A DNA stretch of 64,000 nucleotides from Limonium bicolor (taxonomy: Eukaryota; Streptophyta; Magnoliopsida; Caryophyllales; Plumbaginaceae): contig CM041778.1 of the NCBI GenBank assembly GCA_023374045.1, positions 92,568,839-92,632,838 on the forward strand, written 5' to 3'. Made by a program: the position numbers and the translations under genes. Numbering within the stretch: the first letter of the stretch is position 1; the number at the start of each line of letters is the position of its first letter. The notes under the pieces are model-generated. The model had not been told where the DNA came from and did not search any database. It was given only the letters and a program-made list of their open reading frames with translations. Below are positions 22,438 to 32,834 of the stretch, piece after piece.

Positions 22438-23960
22438 TGATAAGCCTCAGACTTATCCTATTTTAGAAGTTAGAATTATAGGAATATTAATTAAAATAAG
22501 GATAAAATAGCTAGTTTTTGATACTATCTTACATACAAAGTTCGTTTTATAAATTCATACTTATGTTTGGTATGTTTTCGTGTTAGGAATAAATCTCTAA
22601 TCAAAGGATGAAGTTTTACCGGGCACGATATCGGATGTCCAATTCACGGCATGAGTATGGAGCAGTGTAGAGATCTTGCCGGATGTGTTGTCGGGTGTCT
22701 AGTGTACGACACGACACATGCTGAAAAGTCATCTCGGTTCACCAAAAGTTGGCAGTTAATTACCGTTAACAAACTAGTCGATGTCGGGTGTGGTGCCGGG
22801 CATCCATGTACGGCACAAGCAACTTTTCGCTCGATTTGGCAGTTTAATTGACCGTTAAAAACCAAGTGGTGCCGGGGCATTCCTACCCGGCATGACTCCC
22901 GACACATGTAGAAATGGAAGTCTATAAATAGGCCGAAGGTCTACAACTTCAAAACATATTCAACACACTTCAACATTCCATATTTCCACTCTATCATCCG
23001 TATACATTCGCATTCATCCCAAGTGTTGGTGTTACTTCCACCAAGGATTTCTACGCATCCAATCCATCCAGGAGAGAAGAATTCTATCGGGTTGAGGCTA
23101 TGTTAATTTCCTTTCCCTCTTGTTTTCTTCTTGCACTTGTATAGATGGTTGAGTAGGATCCCTTGTAGTTCTTGGTTAGGGATGAATTTTCGTTGTAAAA
23201 AAATACGATCATTCAATATAATTGCAAGCATTAATTAATATTTTGTTCTTTAGGCAAGAGAGTAGTGTTGGCCACTTACTCCCTTAATTCAAAGTTTTAC
23301 TTGAGAGGACCAGACAAGAGTATAATAGGTTGTGAATTCTTAATGATCTTTACCGTTGTTTTCTATGATTAAGGGGATAACACTTAAGATTAGGAATTAA
23401 CCCATTTGTTCTCCACTATCTTATTCATTTATTGGCATGACATATGTTGGATTCAATAATAGATTGTGAGTTTCCTGTTATCTGATCCGAAATTGAAAAA
23501 AATATTGACATTTTGGTCTTGCCGGATGCACTGTCGGGTGTCTGACGTCTGGCACATTCAATGTCTTTGAATGTGCCATGCGTTCGTGTCCGGCATGACA
23601 TCCGGCGCGTCCATATGTTTGGTTAATTCGAGACTTGTTAACTACAATTTGTGATCATATTTTCAATTAGGTTGATTATAATCCCGAACCTAGGATAATT
23701 CATTGTAAATAACCCATTTAGTTAGATTATTAGGTAGTTATTCTAATTAAAATTAGTGTTCAATTTCCCCCCTTTTGTTAGAACTAGGCAATTACTATGG
23801 ATTAGGACTGATTTTCTATTAAGTCTCTTGGGTTCGATACTCTTGGTCGTAACATACTTACACTTTGCTCCGATCGGGATTTTTACTACCTGTATTAGAG
23901 TTAGTAGGATTCTTTTATTCATTTTTGTATATGATTAACCCTACTAAAATCTTGTTAGCA
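22438..23960 (+). repeat. Athila-type LTR C (3' LTR)
   Basis: 1523 bp with the same ends as LTR A; followed by the target duplication GCGGA and the remaining part of the host MITE. Confidence 0.93.
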
Positions 23961-24427
23961 GCGGACCCAGAGTTTTAATCCTATGAGGTCCAATATTTTA
24001 GAGTACATGTACATATAAATATATAAATGTATAAATATTTATATATTGATTTTCATACTAATATTTAAAATATTTTACAATTGACTTTTACGATTCTTTA
24101 TTGTTGGTTTTAAAAAATAAAAGCTACTTCTACTTGTATTTTTTTTAGATAATGCTATCGACTCACATAACTAGTTTATCCACAAATCTTAAACCAACCT
24201 ACAAAACATACCACATCAAAAAAACCAAAATGCTCAAACAAACAAAAAAAGGGAAAAAAGAAGCTAAGTTTGAAAGTTCTTAACCACCAAACCATATTCA
24301 CTATTTGATGGTTATGTCATTTTATTATACTTATACAAGGTTTTAATTTTTTTATTTTTACTTTATAAAAAAGTTATGGGGTCCGGGCCCCCATTGCACC
24401 CCATGTGGGTCCGCCCCTGAAGCTGAC

Positions 24428-25168
24428 TCTCATTTAGACCTGACAATTTGGATCACTCAGTTTGGGTTCGGTTTGTCATTTGACCGAAGCTAATTTATTA
24501 TAGATTATTTTATCCTACTTAATCTGATAATAGGAACCGATCAATTTGTACCATTATCTCTGCCATCAAACTAAATAAATCATACTTATGACAGATGGAG
24601 ATATTGGGGATGGTGAAAACAAGATTCAAGTTCGATTCAACTCAATTGTAAGATGATTTATATTTATTTGGATTGGGCAAATATGACATGGAATCATAAT
24701 ACTTGAGAAAAAAAAATATAAAACACGTTAACAAGAAATTAAAAACTTGATATGACCTATTCTCGATCTGTTTTTAACCCAAACTTGACATGTTTTTATT
24801 AAAATTGATTCTTTTACAACCCGGAGCATTTAAGATTTTTTTTATGCGTCGGGTCATATCAACTCAGATCTGATATCATCCAAATCAGATCCAAAAAATT
24901 GGTCATGTTAAAGTTTTCAACTCGTATCAAAATTCTACAAGTCTCTCCCAATTGCATTTTACTCTTTTTCTTGCTCATAAGTGAATTCAATCGAACCACA
25001 TAATTTAAGAATCAAATAAAAACTTAAGTAGCCATGTAAAATTTACTCATTGGAAATTCACTTCTATTTAGTTTAAGTTTCAAAACATACTTCTGAATGA
25101 AAACCCACAAATATGAAGAATAAAAAACATCATAGATCCATAAGCTAGGCTATCCACCAACACATACA
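24428..25168. other. AT-rich intergenic spacer
   Basis: No gene seen. 24436-24940 starts GACCTGACAATTTGGATC and has GGGTT/AACCC-type motifs that recall the 1694-2315 MITE family, but ends and target duplication are too decayed to call. Confidence 0.45.
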
Positions 25169-25308
25169 AAAGAAACCTATTTTTTTTATAGAAACTTGAT
25201 ACCTCATATATATGTATAGACAAAAGCACACCACAACTACCTAGGAGACAAGTTTGTGGGCATATTACAGAGCATATTGTTTTGGTTCCTCAGAACCTCA
25301 CCTTCAAG

Positions 25309-28300
25309 CTATACAACTTGAATAATAGGAGTTGGGGAGTCATGTCTCTCCCAAATCTTCCAATAAAAAGCATTATTTTTTAGTCTAGATGCTAAATAAG
25401 CATGGAAATTAACGAACAATTTGTTACAAAGTTGAATTCTAATATTAATCTCCTTACAAAAGTCTAAATAAAGCAAAGAAAAAGAAAAGGATTGCTCTTG
25501 CTTCTTGGACAGGATCTTCATCACCATCACCATGACTTCCTGACTATTAATAATGATCACCATATCTTTGATGTTTCTTGTAGTTGCCAGATAGACTCCA
25601 TATTTGATCGTATCTACTTCCGTAAGGGTGCTGGAAGCATCACTTCTTGTTTTCCTGTTGAAACCCAATTGTAGAGAACCTGATTGTAAAATGAAAGTAC
25701 CACTACAAATCATATTTTTTTCGAAAGGTTCTATTACAAGAAAGAGAAAAAATCATCTCTTGCTCCATATGTAAAGGTCTTTGAGACTGTGGTTGAACTT
25801 CCTTAAGTTTTATAGACCTTATCTGATAGGCATCAATGAAAGCTTTGTTCGAGTGAATACATTCCAGGATAGGAAGGTGAGGGTCGTGTCTGATTTTATT
25901 TCTTGCATCATAGATTGCCCACATTTTGTTAATCACCATAGAGGTTTTCTTTTGGGATTTGAGAGGTATCAATGAGGTTATCCCATTCATCTTTAGAGGT
26001 CCAACATTTGAATAAACCATGGGTAACAGTATCAACCTCTTCACATAGGTGACAATCACTGATACCTCCAATTCTCTTTGAAATGTTTGCAAGGCAAGGG
26101 ATGATGTTGTTCATGAGTTTCCAGGCAAAAAGGCTGACTCTAGGGGGACTAAGGTTTTTATCCAGAAAGTTTTTGTGGGAGAAGGGTTGGGGATTTTTTG
26201 TGGAAGTTTCTTCCCATGAAGCCAGTTCCATTAGTTTGGAGTAGCCAGATTTCACTGAATAGGCACCTAAACTATTTCCTACCCATGTCCAAGAGTCTAT
26301 GGTATTTGGGGTGATTGGGATTTGGATGATGGTTTGGTGGTCTAGAGGATGAAACTGTGCCACTATCATATTCTGATTCCAGAAGAGCTTATCATCAGAA
26401 AGTAATTGACTCACTTTGGTAAGATTTGGGGAAGCATACATAGGAGGAATAGGTTTGACAGGGGAGTTTTTTGGGATCCAAGGATGGGTCTAGATTTTGG
26501 TATTTTCCCCATCACCTATGACTCTAAGAGTACCCAGATTTATAACATCAATGGTCGAGAGGAGAGATTTCCAGATAGGGCTATCTTTTTTTTCCTTGGA
26601 GGATGTCTACATTAGGAAAGTAAAGGGCTTTTAGAGATTTTGAGACTAAACTATTATCATTGTTCATGATGTTCTAGACCTGTTTTGCCAAAAGGGATTT
26701 GTTGAAGGACTCAATCTGCTTGAATCCTAAGCCCCCTTCTCTTTTTGAGAGCACACATAGTTCCACTTCTTCCAGTGCATACCTTTTTTTAAGAACCCAC
26801 CCACAAAAATTGGGAGCAAATAGAATTCATTCTGTCAATAATATCCGGGGGGTGTTTGAACAGGGACATGGTATGATTTGGGATTGTCTAAAGGACATTA
26901 ATAGTGCGGATAGATCTGGCCTCTTGAGACATGGGTATATTCCACCCTTGTACTTTCTTATGAAGGGATTATAATAAGTAGCCAAAGGTTTCCTTTTTGT
27001 TTCTCCCCACATTCAGAGGGAGGCCTAAGTATTTGGTAAAGCAGGACACAGGTTGCACTTTAAGAATGGAGGCTAGGAAATTTTTGGTGTTTTGAGGAAT
27101 TTTTGGGCTAAAGACAATTTCTGATTTAGTGTGGTTTATTTGGTTTCCTGAGGCTTTCAGGAAATCAGAAATGATACTAGCTAGGGAGTTTAGGTTTTTG
27201 TTGTTGTTGCCTTTCCATAGAAAATAATGTCACTTGCAAAAGCAAGATGGGAGATTTGAGGAGCATTTTTTGCTAAGGCTATACCTTCATACTTAAGGTC
27301 TTTCATAGCACTATTTAGAGTTCTAGACAGGGCTTCATGAGCAATAATAAAAATAAAGGGGGAGATAGTGTCTTCCTGTCTAATTCCTCTATGTTGAGCA
27401 AAGATATTACCAGGTGAACCATTGATGATAGCCATTCCTTTGGCAGAGGATATACAGTTCATCACCGGGATTCTTCAATAATGAGTGAAGCCCATTGAGT
27501 TTATGATTTCATCCAAGAAATTCCAATTCAGTCTATCGTAGACTTTACTAAGATCAATTTTGCAAGAAAACAAACCGTGTTTTTTGGCTTGGGATTTAGC
27601 AATTTTGTGGTGGAGTTCTCTAGCAAGAATAACATTATCTGTGATCAATCTACCTTTAACAAATTCTAATTGATTTTGTGAGATGATGTGAGGGAGGATA
27701 TGTTGGACACGGTTAGCAAGGACTTTTGTTGCTATTTTGTAAACAAAATTGCACAGCGTAATAGTCTAAATTTTGTAAGTCCGGACGCTCTTTTTTCTTT
27801 AGGGATCAGGGCAATAAGATAGTTGTTGAGATTTGGAGGAATCGGGTTTCCTAGTAGAATTTTTGAAACTGTGTCTGTGACTTGATTACCTATGAGAGGC
27901 CAATAGGTTTTGAAGAAGACCCTATTGAAGCCATCAGGTCCAGGGGCTTTGTTTGAGCCTAGTTGTTTCATGGCTTGGATAATTTCAGTCTGTGTGTAGG
28001 GCAGATTAAGATCAGCAGAGCAGTGAGAGGGGATTAGGTCTGCTACAACAACTTTATGGATTCCGAAGTCACAAACTTCTAGAGGATTAAAAAGATTTTC
28101 AAAGTACTTAGAAGCTATAGAATTAAGGTTAGGCCAGTCATACTTCATGCAACCCTCATCAGCCTCCAAACAGAAGATTTCATTTTTTCTTCTATTAAGG
28201 GAAGCTCTGTGATGGAAGTAACTAGTAATTTTGTCTCCCTCCATAATCCACCTATCTCTAGATCGTTGTTTCCACTTGACTTCCTCTTTGAGAAGGAGTA

Positions 28301-29279
28301 GTTCTATCTCTAACAGAGTCCTCTTCCAGTTTTCCATAGCCCATAGATTTTGGCATCCCTTCATGATCCCATCAAGTTCTTTTCTCATACTCCCAATCTT
28401 GTTTTTAATTTTTGCAAAGGACCAACCATTCCACTCTATCAGTTTTTTTGACATCTCTGGATGTTGCTCATAAAATCCAAATTAGTCCTTCCCCAAATGT
28501 CTTTCACAATCTCTTTGTAATTTTTTTATTCTAGCCAAACATTCTCAAATCTAAACAATCTACTTGGTTTTTTGTGGCTACCTACTAGGTTTAAAAGGAC
28601 AGGGCAGTGATCAGAAAACTCCCTAGGTAAGTGTCGGACAGAAATAGCTAGAAACATATCAAGAACTACCTGACTAGCAAAAACTCTGTCTAGTCTACTC
28701 TTGGAGTGAAAGGGTTCAATTTGACAGTTGGTATAGGTGAAACGGTAACCTATAAAACCAAGATCAATAAAGTCAGATCTAGCTATGACTTCTCTAAAGG
28801 GCGCCATTTGGTCCTCCCTTTGAACTTTAGCTCCCCTTTTTTCACTCTCAAATAAGATATGATTAAAATCACCCCCTATGATCCAAGGTTTCCTAATTTG
28901 ATCTCTAAGAAGATTCAACAATTTCCAAGAAAGGTGTTTCATGTTCCAGTTGGACCACCCATAAAAGCCAGCAAAGTTAAAAATATCCATACATGGGAGT
29001 TTAATTTCTGCAGCAATGTGGTGCTTTAACCAATTGATCAGGGTGATATCAACATCCTTGTTCAAAAGGAGCATAAGTCCTCCACTTCTTCCAATATTGC
29101 TTACCGCAGTTCCCCCATACCCATACCACTTGTTCAGAATGACTACCATATCCTCCTTACTTTTGTGGGTCTCCATAAAAAAAAATCAGCTTAGGTTTAT
29201 AGATTTTCAAAAGGCTAGAAACCCAAGCTACTGCACAGGGGTGACCTAACCCCCGACAGTTAAGATAGAGGCAACTCAT
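25309..29279 (-). pseudogene. LINE ORF2 (endonuclease, reverse transcriptase, RNase H), inactivated
   Basis: The ATG at 29279 (MSCLYLNCRGLGHPC) starts an endonuclease/exonuclease/phosphatase domain (28526-29176: PWIIGGDFNHILF, SRLDRVFA, FSDHCPVLL). A frameshift lies in a T-run near 29178. RT follows (27190-28454: NKAPGPDGFN, LIALIPKEKR, CKIDLSKVYDRLNW, GIRQEDTISPFIF). The catalytic box reads FASD instead of FADD and RQGD reads RQED. The zf-RVT region is near 25930-26441 (PPRVSLFAWKLMNNIIPCLANI, CHLCEEVDTVTHGLFKC). The RNase H-like tail at 25309-25713 has a degenerate SD motif. The ORF2 ATG overlaps the ORF1 stop in an ATGA, suggesting translation by reinitiation in the ancestor. Confidence 0.9.
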
Positions 29280-31205
29280 TTTGGCAGGCAGCCCTGATTT
29301 TCATCAGGGCCTGCCCTTTTTTTGATAGCATCATAATAATCAGACTCCTCCAGCTCATCTAGTGGAATAGGTGAGCTGATCATCAGTGGTATGAGGTTTT
29401 GAGCTTTCCTTTTTTTTGAAGGCCTCAGAATGTCTAGGGAGGAGAGATGAGTCAGGGAACATTTTAGCCTTGCCTTTAGAGGAGGAGAAGGGGTGGCTCT
29501 TAGACTCTGGGTCCAATGGATCTGAGGGAATGGGGCAGAAAGAACTTGTAAAGGGATGGAGAGTTATTTGGTCCAAGGTTATAGGGTTTTGGTTCATGTT
29601 GGGGGGGGGGGGGGCAACATCAAGTTGGGATGGGGTTTTTGATCTTTTATTGAAGTCATTTACAAAGGAAGAGACAACTGTTTCCCAATCAAAGTTACTA
29701 ACACCAGATTTTGGTTAAGGGTTGCAGTTGGAAGAAAAGATAGACAAAGGTGAGTTTTGAGGGGTAGGGCATAGAGTACACAAAGGGGCAAATCAAACTT
29801 GAGTTTTGGGATCAAAGCCAGGAGGAGGGGTTAACTGTGCAAGATTCTGGTCAGCTAGGATGGAGAACTGATTCTGGACAACCTTCTGCTGGTTGTCTAA
29901 GGGTTGGGGGGTACATTTGTAGGAGTAGTATTGACTGGGAGAGTTTCCAAAGTGAGGTCTACATTAACTGCCGGAGGAATTAGAGATGGGCTTTCTTCTT
30001 ATTGTGAGACCATTGCAGTAAGACTATCCAAGATACCTTCATCTCTCTATTGAATCAGTAATTGGGCATCTGAGATTAAGGAGGAGGATTCATCATGCTC
30101 AGCTCTAATCTAAGGGCCAAACTTTTCAGGGGCATTGGGGTTTTCTTTAGGTATGTTACATTCGGACATGATGTGTGTCATAGTACCACACCTATAGCAA
30201 AAACACGACATGTTTTCATAGGACAATCTACACACCCTTTTCCCTTGGGCAGTACCAACAAGTAGCATTTGACAAAGGGGATCAATGATCTTGATTTCAA
30301 TCTTCATACGCAAGACCTTAGAGGCTAAAGGATTGATTCTCTCCGAGTACTCAACAAATTTCCCTATTCGGTTGGCTAATTCTACCATAGAGTGTTTATT
30401 GAAGAAGATCGTAGGGTGTGGATACCTACTCAAATATTTGTCGTTGTTGGCTTATGTTCTTCCAAATTATATAGGGGGTTTAACGTCATGAGGGTTAGGA
30501 GTCCATTCTGAAAGTGTCACGGCCCATTGTGAAGAATGATCCTTCGAGCTACTTCATTGGCAAACTGAACTGTAAATCTGTTTGTATCCACTTTCGTAAC
30601 TTTGAAGTGGGTCTTTAACTTCCAAATATGGCCCAACACATTTTGGAGAATTTTGGGACTTGCTCAACTAGGGCTCCACAATCTCCCAAATAGAGCTTTG
30701 TTAAAATCAGTGATGGGTTGGGTAGAGGAGAGATCCCTAGCTTCTATCAGATTCAACTCTACAGGGTGAAGTTGCATTCTAGAACAGTTTGCGATGATTG
30801 AATCCATCAGCGGGGCAGTGAAGATGATGGGGGAATTTTGTGAACTAAGAGACTAATTTGATTTTTCTTCGAAGTCTAGGTTAGCGCTTTGGGAGCTAGA
30901 GTTCGACGAGATACTAAGCTTTGTTAATGATTCAACTAATAAATCAGGCAGTACTAGAATTTTTTTTCTTCAGAAGCTATCGGCTTGCAGGGACTTACCG
31001 TGTTTAAGATCTGCCCCGATCTTTGATTATAGGTGTTGACGTCAGAGATTGCATTCAACAGAGGAAGAGGGAGGGGTTTCCCCCTCAACAGCCCTTTGGG
31101 ACTCAGTGGCATTAAAGTCAGACGAAACATTCCAGCTGCTCGATTTGGGTTCTGTGAGAGGAGATCACTATTCCAACGCTCCCGAGAAGAATTTTTCGCC
31201 ATCAT
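29276..31205 (-). pseudogene. LINE ORF1 (DUF4283, CCHC knuckle), inactivated
   Basis: Starts near 31205 (MMAKNSSRERWNSDLLSQ). A DUF4283-like region follows in broken frames (FTVQFANEVARRIILHNGP near 30560, then 30110-30433 with PTIFFNKHSMVELANRIGKF and VLRMKIEIKIIDPL). The zinc knuckle is CYRCGTMTHIMSEC (C-x2-C-x4-H-x4-C). The C-terminal part (29355-29597) is low-complexity and ends GCLPK then TGA, the stop overlapping the ORF2 ATG. ORF1 proteins bind element RNA. Several frameshifts and a poly-G run near 29600-29613 disrupt it. Confidence 0.85.
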
Positions 31206-31380
31206 TGGGGTAGAGAGCTCTCGAGAGAGCTAGGGGTAGAGGTGCAGTGGGTCTGTAACCTCTCACAGAAGAAAGGTTGGGGAAGCGCGTGAAACCGCAC
31301 ATTCTCTTCTCTTTTAAATTTTTTCCAAGAAAAATCTTTTAAACTCAATCCTGTTAATCTCCGTACGAAAGAAACCTATT

Positions 31381-32834
31381 GACTAAACGTTAGATTATGA
31401 ACCATTGTTTCGTTAATTATGTTGCTGTCTGCTAAGTCATATAGTGAAGAAACCAAAAGACTATCTATTAGAAGAACTCTATGACAAGCTTTTCCAAACA
31501 ACCCATGAAAGAATTTCTTCAAAAATGCACCCCTTTTTTCGTCAAAAGTTGCTTCTTTATGAATACATACAGTGGTGTATGTAGAAGATAAGGTGGACGA
31601 TTATCTTGTTTTTCCCTTCTTTGTTCTTATCACTTAACCATCCCCAATGACTCGTGAAGCATCATCCACATGTAATCAACAGATAATAAGTTCAGGACAA
31701 TAATGCGAATCAGGGAGACAATTAAAAATTAATCATATTATCCACTCTATCAATCTACTAACTATGTTTTTTTTTCTTTTAATGAATTCTGGTAACTTTC
31801 AACCACAAGCTTATGCCAAAAAAAAAAAACTATCAATCAGCCTATTTTTATAAGAGAGCAAGAACTACCAATTATAACCCATCACCAAACCGTGGATAAG
31901 TTTCCAGAAATTAGATTATCATTGAACAAGGATTATTTTCCTCCTACTATTATCAAGTATTGGGCTCAAAACTCCAATCAATGAATCCGTTCTAACAATA
32001 TTTTATTCTTCTCATATATATATATAAATCTAGCAACTACATCAAACGGATTGTTCTAACACATTAAGCTCAAATGTGTCACTTATCTAAACATTATATG
32101 CCGTGTCCGCTAGAAACGCATATTTGAAACTTTTTAGTAAGGACTACATGAAGTAAGCGTTACCTTCTCTTAATAATAAAATTATAGGGAAAATATAAAA
32201 GAATAAACGTACTACGTATTTCTACACTTTTCTGTACAGAACTCTCCGCCCTGCTGGATCAAGAAAAGTCATTCTCATTCTCTAACCCACAACCTAAAAG
32301 AAAAAAACCTCCAAATTATCTCAGCCCCGAAATCAATATATATTGAGAGAAATCCTCTTGTCAACGTCTCAAGAAAACAGGCCGCAAAAGGAAGGGGAAT
32401 AAAGTATCTCAATAAAAATTCAAAACTGTGGATCATGAAAAGCTGGAATCATATAATTAAGCCAAACAATCTCCACCTGTAATCATTAATCCCAAAATAT
32501 AAGGAACAAAAAATAGGGAAACGGAAACTGAATTTCTTAGCTCGGATCATCCATGGCGCAAAATCAGGCTTCTTTGAGATCAGTATAAGCTGAAGAGGAA
32601 CCCTAGATCAATTGCTAGTACTGCAAAACTTTTCGAGTATCTCACTGCATGAATAAGATATGAATATTAATTAGGATAGTTAGAGCATCTCTCAACTATT
32701 AAAATTAAGAAGGTATTTTAATTTAGCTCAGGATAAAACCAGTACCCGAGTGCTATAACTAGTAGCATGCTGTGCTCATACTCGTTGGCCAAAATTGCAA
32801 GCAGGTGGGAAAGAGCACATGAAAACCGAGATTC
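31381..32834 (-). other. Spacer and probable 3' UTR of the villin gene
   Basis: AT-rich, no gene. The part nearest 32834 must include the villin 3' untranslated region on the minus strand; I did not fix a polyadenylation site. Nothing else was recognised. Confidence 0.5.

Larger units (their letters stand above)
16209..23960 (+). mobile_element. Athila-type gypsy element without pol and with a third, inverted LTR
   Basis: Outer LTRs 16209-17712 and 22438-23960 share TGATAAGCCTCA...CTTGTTAGCA ends and a perfect 5-bp target duplication GCGGA (16204-16208, 23961-23965), so they are two ends of one insertion. The primer site TGGCGTCGTTGCCGG follows the left LTR and is the Athila/Tat type. Inside are gag sequence, then a full LTR in the opposite orientation (18730-20229), then a second partial gag and a 3' region. 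No protease, RT, RNase H or integrase was found, so the element depended on another for movement. The inverted LTR is not bordered by a 5-bp duplication, so it is not a simple nested insertion. Confidence 0.9.
16199..24419. mobile_element. hAT-like MITE split by an Athila-type element
   Basis: The left end CAGGGGCGGA (16199-16208) and right end GGGTCCGCCCCTG (24407-24419) form the terminal inverted repeat CAGGGGCGGACCC. A perfect 8-bp target duplication AAGCTGAC flanks the whole (16191-16198, 24420-24427). Excluding the retroelement and its GCGGA duplication, the MITE is about 465 bp (16199-16208 plus 23966-24419), AT-rich and non-coding. A related copy with the same terminus lies at 42704-42850. 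Confidence 0.9.
25182..31367 (-). mobile_element. Full-length but inactive L1-type LINE
   Basis: A 13-bp target duplication AAAGAAACCTATT flanks the element (25169-25181 and 31368-31380). The left edge is a short T-run (poly(A) tail on the minus strand) and the 5' end is at 31367. Length about 6.2 kb, with ORF1 (DUF4283 plus CCHC knuckle) and ORF2 (endonuclease, RT, zf-RVT, RNase H) in order. It inserted in the spacer about 1.5 kb beyond the stop codon of the villin gene. Frameshifts and stops in both ORFs and a changed RT active site make it inactive. Confidence 0.93.

Noticed and set aside
25492..25674. Histidine-rich plus-strand frame (HHHHHD)
   Set aside because: Shadow of the minus-strand LINE RNase H region.
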